64,000 bases of DNA from Pholis gunnellus (Eukaryota; Chordata; Actinopteri; Perciformes; Pholidae). Positions within the stretch are counted from its first letter, which is position 1, and each line of letters opens with the position of its first letter. Made by a program: the position numbers and the translations under genes. The notes under the pieces are model-generated. The model saw nothing but the letters and a program-made list of their open reading frames with translations, was not told the DNA's origin and ran no database searches. Location of the stretch: contig OU342819.1 of assembly GCA_910591455.2 (NCBI GenBank), forward strand, positions 13,104,262 through 13,168,261, given 5' to 3'. Positions 47,979 to 57,507 of this stretch are shown one piece after another.

Positions 47979-50900
47979 CTGTGATACAGAACAGAAGGCA
48001 ACTTATTAGTCTGCATCCTTATCACACAGACACACGTCTGCCTGAATGAGAGTGAGATCCAGTTCCTACAAAGTCCGCTCTGTGCTTGATTTACCGGTTT
48101 AAGTAGAGACAGCAAAGGTCTCCTGACATGGAACATGTGGTGATTTATAACTCACAACAAGACACACATTAGTTGTGCAAAGTCACTTTACATCTGCTAC
48201 CACTCAGTCAATCCGGTCTGTGCTGTTGACAGTGCATGCATATTTGAACTCTACACCAACTGGGCTTCTGAAGGTTATTTTTGACGGGTGTACGGAGGTA
48301 GTGGAGTTCCCACCTTCAAGTATATGACAGCTGAGGTGCCGTAACCCTCCATAGAGTAGAGCTGCAGGTCTCCCTGGAAGTACTTGGCATACAGACGGGA
48401 GATGGGCAGGCCATAGCCAAAACCAGCCTGATGGAAAAATAACAGGGTCACATGTAAAACACAAGTGTGGACACTGTGGAGGGTTTGTGTTGTAAACAGG
48501 TCTTCAGTTTATCTAATGGTTACAGTTTAACCTGGACTGCAATCCTCTTTGCAATAAGTTAATTTGCAACACGCTCAGTTGTGCGAGTCTGTGATTAGAA
48601 CGGGGAGATTTACCATCTGGTTGACTTTTAATCCCAAGTTAAAATGCAAAGACAAGCTTGTAGTCTTGTAGCACACCGTGTACTGACGAAGACACTCATC
48701 AACACTTGAAGACAAGGTTTAGCCTCACCAGTGGTGCATTGCGAGAGTTGTCTTCGTGGACCGGACTCGGAGCCGTGGAGTACATGTAGCTGAACAGACG
48801 CTCAATCTTCCTCAGAGGGACTCCCCCTCCTCTGTCAGACATCTAAAGATGAAGGGGAGGTATGTTAGATTTACAAGGGTCTCCTTCTTGTTCTGGCAGC
48901 GGCGAACTTGTCGGCTCTTCATCATTTACCATTTGGATGGAATCTAAGCAGTGTCATGCTTTGTGCAATCAGGTCAAGGGTTAGTTTTAACATGGACATG
49001 TAGTATAGTTGATGGAAGTGAATGGTGCAACAACACTTGTTTGTTCGTATCATTTTAACTCTGATTTATCCCCGTGTTATACCCTCTGCACGATACTGAT
49101 TCTCGTACTAAAGTTGTCTATCTTGACTCATCTACCTTGATAGTGAGGTCCTCAGTTCCCAGGGAGACTCGCACTTTGATCGGGGGCAGCGTTAGGCTCA
49201 TCTCGTGGGTCTCCACTGTCGCTCTCATGGCGTTCTGACAGAGAAGACGATGACAAAACGAGTGAGCGGACACACGGTGAGGAGTGACATACGTCTGGCG
49301 TTCAGGCTCGTTTGGTACTGTACCTTGAAAAGCTCAAACAGCATATGGTACAGATGGGATGGCACGTAGACAATGTGGAGGGGCTGGTCAGGGTTCTTGG
49401 CTGTGAAAGAAATTGATAATACTGATCATATGGATGGCACTATATTCAACTATGACAAATCTAAAAAAAAAGATTAAGGCCACTATTCCAAAATCAAGCA
49501 AGGAACATAACTTCATTCATCCTTTTGATTTATAATACATCGGGACTTATCTGCCAGAAACATTCCAGCCAAATGTGTACAGTTTGTATTCAAAGCTCTG
49601 GTACAGGTACATATGTATTGTAATAAACTACATATTCTATTAATATATACAGTGTAATAGTCTTTTTTTAATGCATGTAATCATACAACCCTGAGTTTTT
49701 AATGTTATCCAACCCCAGATGTATGAGCAATATATATGAGGAACATGATACAATGAAACCTTTTTCTGGTCTATATTTCTGTTAAGGTTCATCTGTAGAT
49801 AATTGTTCAAAGTGAGGAATGTCTGATGCTGCATTAGCTCTTGGCAGACCCAGCTAACATCGACACAAAGGGTTTCACTTGAACCAACAGAGATTGATTA
49901 TAGTATAGTAGAAAATTCATCTCAATTTCAAGAGCACACTAAAGAAACTATCCTCTCACACAGACTGCTACAGCAGAAACTGTCCAGGTGAAACAACCAA
50001 GATACAGTAAAGACAAGAGTAATTGTGGTTGTTTTGTAAGACTTACAATTGGCTTCTGTGATCTCCATATCAGGAGAAGTCAGGTAATATTGCTCACAAA
50101 GCATCTTTGACGTCTCATAGGCATCTAGAAAGTGAAACAAAAATAAAAACAAATCATCTGTGGTTACTTTTCACCGTGAGAGATGGAGAACAATATTAGA
50201 GGACATTATGGTTTCTATCTTTGAACCAGTTTACACTAACATTCAGAGTACTATACTATACTATACTATACTATACTATACTATACTATACTCCAAATAG
50301 AAATAGACAGCTCCAATTTGGTACGAGGGCCTATTGAGGCCACGATGACGCGCTTTCACTTCCCACCTTGTGTACTGACTCTAAAAATATCAAATAATAA
50401 AAGGTCAAACAGTCATGAATAAAAGATAACACATCCAGCGTGTGTGTGTGTGTGTGTATGTATATGTATAGTCAGCAGTATTGGAACAGAGGGAAATCAT
50501 TCATTACCTTTTATTACCTCCACAACGTCACAGCTGGGGTCGATGCTGCCAATATGTTTAGGATGGGCTGGGTTCACACTGCCATCAAAGATTAATGCTA
50601 CAGGGCAAAATGCAATAAATATGTGTGACTAAAAAAATACGTACAGACACAATTCACTGTCCCTAGATGTTGTGAATATTAAGTCAAATATGAAGCACAT
50701 GTCCAGTTTGAGTGAGTGTGTAAGTGTTGTATCATTCAGTGAAATAAAACTACTGACAAGCTATTACGGTAGGTTGGGTGTCTTCTCTACAGCGTTAAAC
50801 CTTCAAAATGAGATCGGACACAATCACACAAAAAAAGTACAAAATACGCTGTGACATTTCAAACCGCTCGTAAACATTGTCGGCACGTTATTGAGTTTGA

Positions 50901-53448
50901 TTTAAGGACATGAGCTTCGAGTGTGATTAACTCACAGTCAATGACAGAGTGCTATACTGACTGTGCTGGTTCATGAGCATGCGCGTGGAGATGCGGCTCA
51001 TGTAGAAGCGGTCCAGGAAGTACTGAACGTTCTGGTTGGTGACGGGGTCCACGCCAAAGGCGTCCTTGTACTCCACCACACCCTGAGCCATGGTGGGCAC
51101 CACGTTGTTGTGCCGATTACGGACGTTCACCAGAGTCTGTGTGAAGCTGAGGGCGAAGACATGACGGTCGTTTGAGTATTTGAGGGGTTGTTAGCATACC
51201 GGGTTTATCAGTGAGAATGACAGGTAAGTTAACAGTGCTAGAATGTCTAATGGTGGCTGCAGCAGTGCTAATTATAACATATTAATAACTTTATCATGAA
51301 TTTAAAGAAACCCCATTCAAGAGCGGTAGACATTGTTCTAACAGGTGATACCTGATAAAAAACTCTACACCCAAGATGCAACTATTGTAAAGTGAACTAG
51401 ATGAATTGCTCCAGATTAAACAAAGTATTGCTGTTTGCTGAACAGTTCCTCGTTGAGTTGGGACATGTTGGATTTTTGCGAAGCAGTGGAGCATGAACTG
51501 AATCTATAACTAATCCTCAAGTCTGACAGCGGCCTTCAGAAAGCTGTACAATGAGGTACGAGCACATGAGTCTGATCACACTCTCGACTGATCTTAACTT
51601 TGCAACATGAGGTTAAAAATTGGCAGTTAAGTAATTACAGAATTATTGGATTGGCGGTTACAAACTAGATTGGTACTACAAATCAACAAGACAGGGAATA
51701 ATATTCTCTATACGACATTCACAGCATTAATATAGTGGCGACAGACTTTTTTGAAATGTAAAGATATAGTGGAGTACTGTTTGTCTACCTGAGCACAGAA
51801 TGAAGTTGTTTTTCCTCTCTGTGTGTGTGCTGTAATCTGCTTCTCTGCTCTTTTTTAAAATGTCGCCAGCTCGGCTGTGCATGTCTTTCAGTGCATAGTG
51901 CATTGTGAGTTCCCCCCCGCTGCTCTGATTCTTTTTATTTAATGCCTTTAAGGTTTACAGAAGCAACATGTATGCACTGGAAAGCGTCTGTAAATGACTT
52001 ACTTCGTCAGGACATCCTTATCATCTGGATCCTTCTCTAAGAAATCTACAATCTCCAACAAACTCTGGGAATACCTGGCGGACACAAAGTAATGGAGTTT
52101 AAACAACGTTGTAATTAGGCATTGATCATTTCCACATGATTAGAATAACGCTGTCCTCTTTAAAGAATAGCTGCTTGTTTTGTCACAGAAGGCATCTGGA
52201 GGCCAGTGAGTCACGCTCTCAATGGACGTACTGGGTGAAAGGTGAACAGCAGTGTGGTTTGTCCCTCCACTGACCTTCAGCTCTCACACTTTGGATTGTC
52301 TCCCATCATTGCAACAGATCTTGAAATAAACTTGTTTTGAGACTTTGCATTTTGACAAGCTTGATTGGAAATATCAAGGCCGTGAGCTCTCTCTCTCTCT
52401 CTCCCTTTGTCAACAACATTAACAAGTGACAGATCAACTCTTTTGCTGAGAAAGCCAGAGTGTAGGAGGTCTTTTGTAAAGGGTGGGGATTGCGCCAATT
52501 GTTACCGTGTCTTAACATGACTTGTGCAAACATAATGAACACGCGAGGGTAAAGTCTGCAGGAGAGTCAGCAGCAATGTTTTCATAGCTGTAAGCGTGTC
52601 ATTAGGTGGATTTACCAAAACTAAAAGGAGGACAAATTGCATGAATGGATCTGTTGATGCTTTGAGAAATAATAAGGACAGGTCTTCAATAACGCAGACA
52701 CTACTGTTGCATAACTCTCCCCTGCTGAAACAAGTACAATGTCTACCCTTTGTATAGCCTGGGAACCCTGAAAAATAAATAACAGACATGCAATAGGACT
52801 CTCATGCTGCAGTTCCTCTGAACCCTATTGTTGGTGATGTGCAGGAAGTTATTTACTAAACATATCCCACCAGCTGATGAGGAGCTTTAGGGACGGAGTG
52901 CCCAGCAGCTTGTCGGGGAGGAAATCAATTTCCTTCATGATGTTGGCCAGTCTGACAGGAAGCTCCTGCCGCAGGAACACGAAAGAGGTCTTCTCACATG
53001 CATTGGCCGAGCCTGCAGACACATGAGGGGACAGAGACACTGAGCGAACCAATCACAACAACAAAAATAACAACAAGCAACATGTAAATGACATCCAGGA
53101 TTGTTTTTGTGTGTGGACGTGATCTGACCTTGGGAGGAGGAACACCTTAAGTGTAAATGAAAATATCTGCAGAAGTATGTGTGTTTTTGCAGAGGGAACA
53201 GCATCAAACCGGTCAATAATCCGTCAATGGCCAGCTGTCAGGGGTTGTGTAACCGCTCCGTGAGTGTGCTAAAGAATTATATAACATGCAAACAGTGTGC
53301 GACTGAATCGATACTCCTCGAAACACTTACCAAAGTCAATAAACTGCTTCATAGACAGTGGAGAGGGGGAGAACTTAGCAAACCTCTCCACTTGCTTGGG
53401 TATCCCTGAGACGGAGCTGCTTTTCAGCAGAAGCTGAGCAAACTTCAT
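47835..53448 (-). CDS. pdk4: Pyruvate dehydrogenase kinase 4, mitochondrial, complete, 11 exons
   Basis: PDK4 phosphorylates the E1-alpha subunit of the mitochondrial pyruvate dehydrogenase complex and switches glucose oxidation off during fasting. Exons in transcript order (genomic): 53448-53331, 53012-52871, 52074-52003, 51146-50962, 50597-50508, 50124-50047, 49400-49324, 49234-49136, 48842-48729, 48427-48314, 47978-47835. They sum to 1233 nt and 410 residues (human 411), with all phases fitting. Visible elements: basic N-terminus (MKFAQLLLKSSSVSG), FSPSPLSMKQF, catalytic-His region VRNRHNNVVPTMAQG, N box ELFKNAMRATVE, G1 box SDRGGGVPL, G2 box AGFGYGLPISR and the C-terminal DW motif (ADDWCMPS). 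DNSRNAPL, RISTRMLMNQ and DPVTNQN are PDK4-like; LIFDGSVNPAHPKHIG is PDK2-like. Synteny beside dync1i1 favours pdk4. One oddity is Ser for Asp in GYGTSAVIYLK. Confidence 0.93.
48314..48427 (-). CDS. pdk4: pdk4 exon 10: G2 box
   Basis: Acceptor ccatcag, donor GTGGGA, 38 codons. It encodes AGFGYGLPISRLYAKYFQGD and LQLYSMEGYGTSAVIYLK. The Ser codon at 48332-48334 replaces the Asp found in GTD of the human PDKs. Confidence 0.95.
48729..48842 (-). CDS. pdk4: pdk4 exon 9: G1 box and ATP lid
   Basis: Acceptor ctttag, donor GTGAGG, 38 codons. It encodes MSDRGGGVPLRKIERLFSYM, then YSTAPSPVHEDNSRNAPL. The DNSRNAPL string is specific to PDK4 among the human isoforms as I recall them and is the best single argument for this assignment. 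Confidence 0.96.
49136..49234 (-). CDS. pdk4: pdk4 exon 8: N box
   Basis: Acceptor ctgtcag, donor GTAGAT, 33 codons in phase. It encodes NAMRATVETHEMSLTLPPIK and VRVSLGTEDLTIK. The NAMRATVE Asn and Arg bind Mg-ATP in the family. Confidence 0.95.
49324..49400 (-). CDS. pdk4: pdk4 exon 7: start of ATPase domain
   Basis: Acceptor tttcacag, donor GTACAG. It encodes KNPDQPLHIVYVPSHLYHML and FELFK, leading into the N box of the GHKL ATPase fold. Confidence 0.95.
49401..50046 (-). other. pdk4 intron 6, 646 nt
   Basis: AT-rich with no recognisable element. Other introns just over 300 nt (47979-48313, 48428-48728, 50598-50961, 53013-53330) are likewise unremarkable. Confidence 0.65.
50047..50124 (-). 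CDS. pdk4: pdk4 exon 6
   Basis: Acceptor ctttctag, donor GTAAGT. It encodes AYETSKMLCEQYYLTSPDME and ITEAN. The CEQYYLTSP block is conserved in PDKs. Confidence 0.94.
50251..50292. repeat. (CTATA)n pentanucleotide repeat
   Basis: About eight perfect CTATA units inside pdk4 intron 5 (50125-50507). Confidence 0.95.
50508..50597 (-). CDS. pdk4: pdk4 exon 5
   Basis: Acceptor ccctgtag, donor GTAATG. It encodes LIFDGSVNPAHPKHIGSIDP and SCDVVEVIK. The NPAHPKHIGSIDP string is close to PDK2, whereas CDVV is PDK4-like. Confidence 0.94.
50962..51146 (-). CDS. pdk4: pdk4 exon 4: catalytic-His region
   Basis: Acceptor cgccctcag, donor GTCAGT. It encodes NVRNRHNNVVPTMAQGVVEY and QYFLDRFYMSRISTRMLMNQ. 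The His in RNRHNN is the family general-base residue. RISTRMLM agrees with PDK4 rather than PDK2 (RISIRMLI). Confidence 0.96.
51147..52002 (-). other. pdk4 intron 3, 856 nt, with a dispersed repeat
   Basis: About 215 bp of this intron is the second copy of the repeat seen at 44735-45060. The rest is AT-rich and featureless. Confidence 0.6.
51710..51925 (+). repeat. Dispersed repeat, copy 2 (first copy at 44735-45060)
   Basis: Shares tagtggagta, tctacctgagca, agaatgaagt, a short GT run and gcttctctgctctt in the same order and orientation as copy 1. It lies antisense within pdk4. Confidence 0.6.
52003..52074 (-). CDS. pdk4: pdk4 exon 3
   Basis: A 72-nt exon, acceptor cgccag, donor GTAAGT. It encodes YSQSLLEIVDFLEKDPDDKD plus VLT, part of the N-terminal four-helix bundle. 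Acidic KDPDD matches the family. Confidence 0.94.
52075..52870 (-). other. pdk4 intron 2, 796 nt
   Basis: Contains a short CT run at 52388-52401. Nothing else recognised. Confidence 0.65.
52871..53012 (-). CDS. pdk4: pdk4 exon 2
   Basis: Acceptor gtctgcag, donor GTGGGA. It encodes SANACEKTSFVFLRQELPVR and LANIMKEIDFLPDKLLGTP, the helical N-domain that binds the lipoyl domain of PDC-E2. It ends two bases into the Trp codon of SWY. Confidence 0.95.
53331..53448 (-). CDS. pdk4: pdk4 exon 1: start and targeting region
   Basis: ATG at 53448-53446. It encodes MKFAQLLLKSSSVSG, IPKQVERFAKFSPSPL and SMKQFIDF plus one Gly base; donor GTAAGT. Few acidic residues and spaced Lys in the first 20 positions suit a mitochondrial presequence. 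The KFSPSPLSMKQF motif fixes the frame. Confidence 0.94.
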
Positions 53449-53984
53449 TTTTCCCGTGTGTTTACAGGCTCCAGCCCGTCAGCGCTTGAGGAGACAATCT
53501 GTTCTTTCTCTCTTGCAGCTCGCTCCAGTTTGACGACCGGTGGCCAGCAACGCTACAGCTCGGCGTCGTGCAGGAACCCCTTCGTTAAATGAACATCGTC
53601 ACAGATGCTGGTTAGGAGTTCCCCATCATTGTTTTTGTTTTGTTTCTGTTTTGTTTCTCGAGCAGCGTCCTTGCCTCCCGACAAGTTGATCGTCTGCCCT
53701 TCAAATGCAGCTGGCAACAGTGTGCTGGAGCGTGTTGTTGTTGTTGGGCGGGCGGTAGGAGGGATTGACGTTGCGAGCAACCAATGGGCGCCTGGACTTT
53801 GGAGCACGTGGTGGAGGAAGTGTCGGTTGGAAACACAGCACAGAAAAAGTCAGAGGCAAGGATATATGCTTGTACAGGAAAGGGTTTGTTTTTTTAATCA
53901 TTTTGTCACCAGTGTGGGACTGGAAAGCACGAACCATAGTGACCATTATCTAGTCTTATGTAAAGTAAACACGCGTTGCTGATT
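53449..53984 (-). promoter_or_regulatory. pdk4: Upstream region of pdk4
   Basis: This segment directly precedes the pdk4 start codon and should hold the 5' UTR and promoter. Visible are a CCAAT/ATTGG box near 53780-53785, an E-box CACGTG at 53805-53810, and two FOXO-type GTAAACA heptamers: 53459-53465 on the pdk4 strand and 53965-53971 on the other. Mammalian PDK4 is a known FOXO, PPAR and glucocorticoid target. I found no clear TATA box. Confidence 0.4.
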
Positions 53985-55656
53985 GCTATAAATAGGAGTG
54001 GAAAATAGGGATGTATGGGGACATTTAAGTGGGAGAAAGAGTAGGTGCCGAATGTTCCAGTTTTATATACGGTGGAAAATGGAACTGCCCAAGGTAGTGC
54101 ATGTAGTCCATTGTTATCCAACATAATGATCAATTACATCTTCTTTCAGGTTGAACAAAGCGTAGGAAGATCTTTGCAAAGGGATGACGGGGCTCTGTGG
54201 ATAAGAGGCCGCAGTGCATCTGATGTCTGAGAAAATGCAAGCTGCAACAGTTGGGAAAAGGGGCAAGTAAATGGGGATTAAATGTAGCAAAAACAAAAGT
54301 ACTTTGTTTCTCAAGACGGCATACAATCACACCCATCTCCTAAAATTGTATGAACAGCCTATTGAGCGAGTAAAATATGAGATTTCTTTGTTGCTTGCCA
54401 AGACAGAAGTAAGGAGAAAGTTGAGCATCTCTGCAAAATATATACTGGTCACCCAATGCGATCTGTCTTTGACTGGGCATATAGCTCACGTGTCAGCAGC
54501 AGAATCAAACCTCAAAAAGTTAGATGTATTATGTATTATGTATATTAGTGCATCATTTAAATAATCGGCAGTATTAGCGATGCAGGTGAAAATGGGAGAA
54601 ATGCCTTTGAGGATAAGGAGAGTGAAGTTAATGCTTGCATACTGGGTTAATCTCCAGAGCCAATATGATACACATTTAAACAAACTGCTGGGAACATAAA
54701 AGACTGCAAAGGCAGAAAGCATATAGGATTACGTCAATTACAGTACATCCCCACAATTTCATATTTTTTCCATTGCTCTCTGGCTATTCCTCTTGCCAAG
54801 CAAAGACCTCAACATACAGCAGAAATTGAAGGACAAGTCAGATCGGCTTCCAGTATGGCCCATAGTCCAGAACTATTTGGATCAGCACTTTTTAGAATCT
54901 GTGTTTGTATTCACAGATGGAACAGGATCCTGGAACAGGATGTGCAGCTGCAGCAGTATGTACCCCCAATGAGTGAGTCATATATTAAGAAAAGAGTATC
55001 AGACCATTTGTGAGTATATAGTACAGTTATTGGCGATATTGTTGGCTCTTCAGTGGATAATAAAGGGAAATAAATAATGCTGCTATTGCGTCTGTCAGCT
55101 TTTAAGCACTAAGCATGTACAAGATCCGGCAGATCATTAATTAGAACTGATATTATCAATGAAAAATTCCTCATAAATGTACAAGATGGAGATTAAGAGT
55201 AATCAATAAAATAAATAATAAATACTCTATGAAAAAAATAACCACATCATAAGGCTTTATTTTGTATACTCCTGTGTGAATTGAATACTTGACGAATGAA
55301 ATGTTTTCTCATTCAGTTAAGATCTTTACTGCAACATGAATGAATATCTTCAGCTATACACTGACTATGTTAACATGTAACATGTAACTATGTTAAATAT
55401 TTTCTTGGGAAAAAACAGCAGGCAAGATATACTGTTTAACATATATATATATATATACATTTTTTTTCTAATTAAAAAAAACCCATATATATATAAAATA
55501 ATAATGTTCCTCCATTAATTTGTTAATTATGTATTTATCTTCCTGCATAATTGCTTGCTTTACACTCCAGTCCAGTCGGGGGCGGTAATGCGCCTCTAGG
55601 CTGGGTTGCCGAACCGCCAATAAACACTAACGAAGAAGAAAAAGCAGTAGAAGAAG
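53985..55656 (+). mobile_element. Decayed non-LTR retrotransposon (LINE) with RT and RNase H remnants
   Basis: Around 54045-54230 one frame reads VENGTAQGSACSPLLSNIMI, then VGRSLQRDDGALWIRGR. This is the finger/palm region of a non-LTR reverse transcriptase in which the usual aromatic-Ala-Asp-Asp box reads RDD after a Gln. KMQAATVGKRGK and LYEQPIERVKYE continue it after a stop. Near 54850-55080, FVFTDGTGSWNR and VQLLAILLALQWI resemble an RNase H domain. The 3' end near 55570-55620 has gtcgggggcggtaatgcgcc and cgaaccgccaataaac, then a GAAGAA-type tail, which I recall from fish LINE 3' ends. Stops, frameshifts and 5' truncation make it inactive. RNase H suggests an I/Nimb-type clade, unproven. 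Confidence 0.75.
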
Positions 55657-57392
55657 AACTATCTGTAGTGCTGTAACAAAACAAAAGCTTTTATTACAGT
55701 ATCACCTATCGACGATACACTCGAAAAACGTGTCTACGTGTTTTACGTATTCATATATGCAATAAGTCAGCTAATAAAAGCACATTTCTGATCGCACACG
55801 GATCTTCTTCAGTAGAGACACAATTGAACCAACCGTTACAACGTACATTGACCGTAACGCTGCTTTAGCTAGCATATAAATTACGCTATCTAATACTCAT
55901 TAAGTGTTCAACCACGAGCCACTTTACTTGTCTAAAAATAACAATAAAACACGGTCTTTTTAAAGAGTGTCAAACATGTGTCTGTTTGTTTCTGGTACTC
56001 CAACGCACTTCTCCAAACGGCCAGAAGATGGCGACATTGCAAAAGCCACCATACGATGACAGTGCGTGTCAGAGGAGGTGGGATTTCCTCTCCTCCTCCT
56101 CCTCCTCCTCCTTATCTTCCTACTCTTGCTAGGGATGTGTCGGCGTGCGGTGCACCTGTTTTGTGTATTATATGGGTCATCAACCGCTAAGATGCTGTGC
56201 TTCTGCCATCAATAGCCACACGAAACGGTTTAAACGCCCTCTCCGGTGGTTCCCGAGAGGCCTCGATTCACTGTGACTTCACGTTTGGTAGACTATGTGT
56301 TGATTTGTATCTCTTTCTTTCGGGGTGCAGCAGTGAGACAGCATCTTTTGCCGGGTGACACATCATTATCTGCACGAGTGGACAAGGTACGAGTGTTGCA
56401 AGAACAGTGCGTCATACGGTCATTCGCGAGGAAGATTGTCCCCTTTATGTTAATTGCTCGCTATCTGAACTCACAGTATTTTTTAGGGAAGGCCTTAAAC
56501 GCAGTTTAAATGTCTTAATTTGTGATTAGCTGGCTGCGAGTGCATATTCCCCCTCCCAATATAAGTACTTAAACATGCCTGTTTGTTGAGGACACATTTA
56601 ATGATGTCATTTGTGTTTTCTGTCATGGTTATATACTGTACCTTTTTAGTTATTTTCTTATTAATTGTACCAAATAGCTTTAGCAGACGTTGTCAAACCT
56701 CCAGGGTCAAGTGCCATCTACACATGTGCTAAATCACTGGGGAGGGTCGGTGCAGACTGATACAGATGTGCAGACTGATACAGATATGTAGCACACCTTA
56801 CTGTAATAAATCACAGCATTCTCAGGGAGCCTTTTCAACATCCTGACTGCCGTAAGGCTACAATTAGGTTGTTTTTTATAAAATGTATCAAACTAGTATA
56901 TCCTGTATGTACCAAACGAGAAATGTGGCAATAGAGGTCCTATGTATCACAGAGTATTTTAATGTACATTACAAGGTTTGTTGAGTTATTTAGAGTACTC
57001 TGTTTATTTTGATTAAGGTGAAATAAGTGGCTGTCTAAATATAGCCTGCACACACTGGACTAGTTCCAGTGTATAATAAGAGAAAAGGTACTATTGTCAC
57101 ACTAATGTGGAAATCCGTCTCGGCCATGTGTGGCGTAGTATTGACAACTGTTTTGCCAATATGAAGTTCGTTGTGGGTTTGCTGGGCCAGCAAAGTTATG
57201 GATCTACTGTACTGATGGATGTATAACTGCCACGCCCAGTGGCTTTTCTGTCTCATCGCTGAGGCTCACTTGATAAACTCCTTCACACTGCATCACGTTT
57301 CTAATGAAACCGGAGCATATTGTGACAGCGCCACGCCAAGCTCATTCCTGTTCGTTCCTCTCTCTCTCTCTCTCTCTCTCTCTGTCTTGAAG
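55657..57392 (+). other. dync1i1: Upstream region and probable 5' UTR exon(s) of dync1i1
   Basis: No coding exon is seen. Because the first coding exon has only seven bases between its acceptor and ATG, at least one non-coding exon must lie upstream, probably in the less AT-rich stretch 55970-56420, which also has a (CTC)n tract at 56088-56112. The exact start cannot be placed from sequence. Confidence 0.4.
57357..57383 (+). repeat. (TC)n tract serving as polypyrimidine tract
   Basis: About 13 TC units ending nine bases before the acceptor of the first coding dync1i1 exon. It is probably functional as the pyrimidine tract. Confidence 0.9.
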
Positions 57393-57399
57393 GGACGCC

Positions 57400-57507
57400 A
57401 TGTCGGACAAAAGTGACTTAAAAGCAGAGCTGGAGCGCAAGAAGCAGCGCCTCGCCCAAATCAGACAGGAGAAAAAGATAAAGGAGGAGGAGAGGAAGAA
57501 GAAAGAG
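57400..57507 (+). CDS. dync1i1: dync1i1 first coding exon
   Basis: Acceptor cttgaag at 57391-57392, seven bases of 5' UTR, then ATG in gacgccatgtcgg. It encodes 36 residues starting MSDKSDLKAELERKKQRLAQ; donor GTAAGG. The start is the one conserved in all vertebrate dynein intermediate chains. Confidence 0.97.

Noticed and set aside
50251..50292. Regular array considered as CRISPR-like
   Set aside because: Plain pentanucleotide repeat with no spacers, in vertebrate DNA. No CRISPR array exists in the window.
53605..53982. 125-codon open frame upstream of pdk4
   Set aside because: It overlaps the pdk4 promoter region and shows no recognisable domain; overlapping frames on the other strand look equally random.
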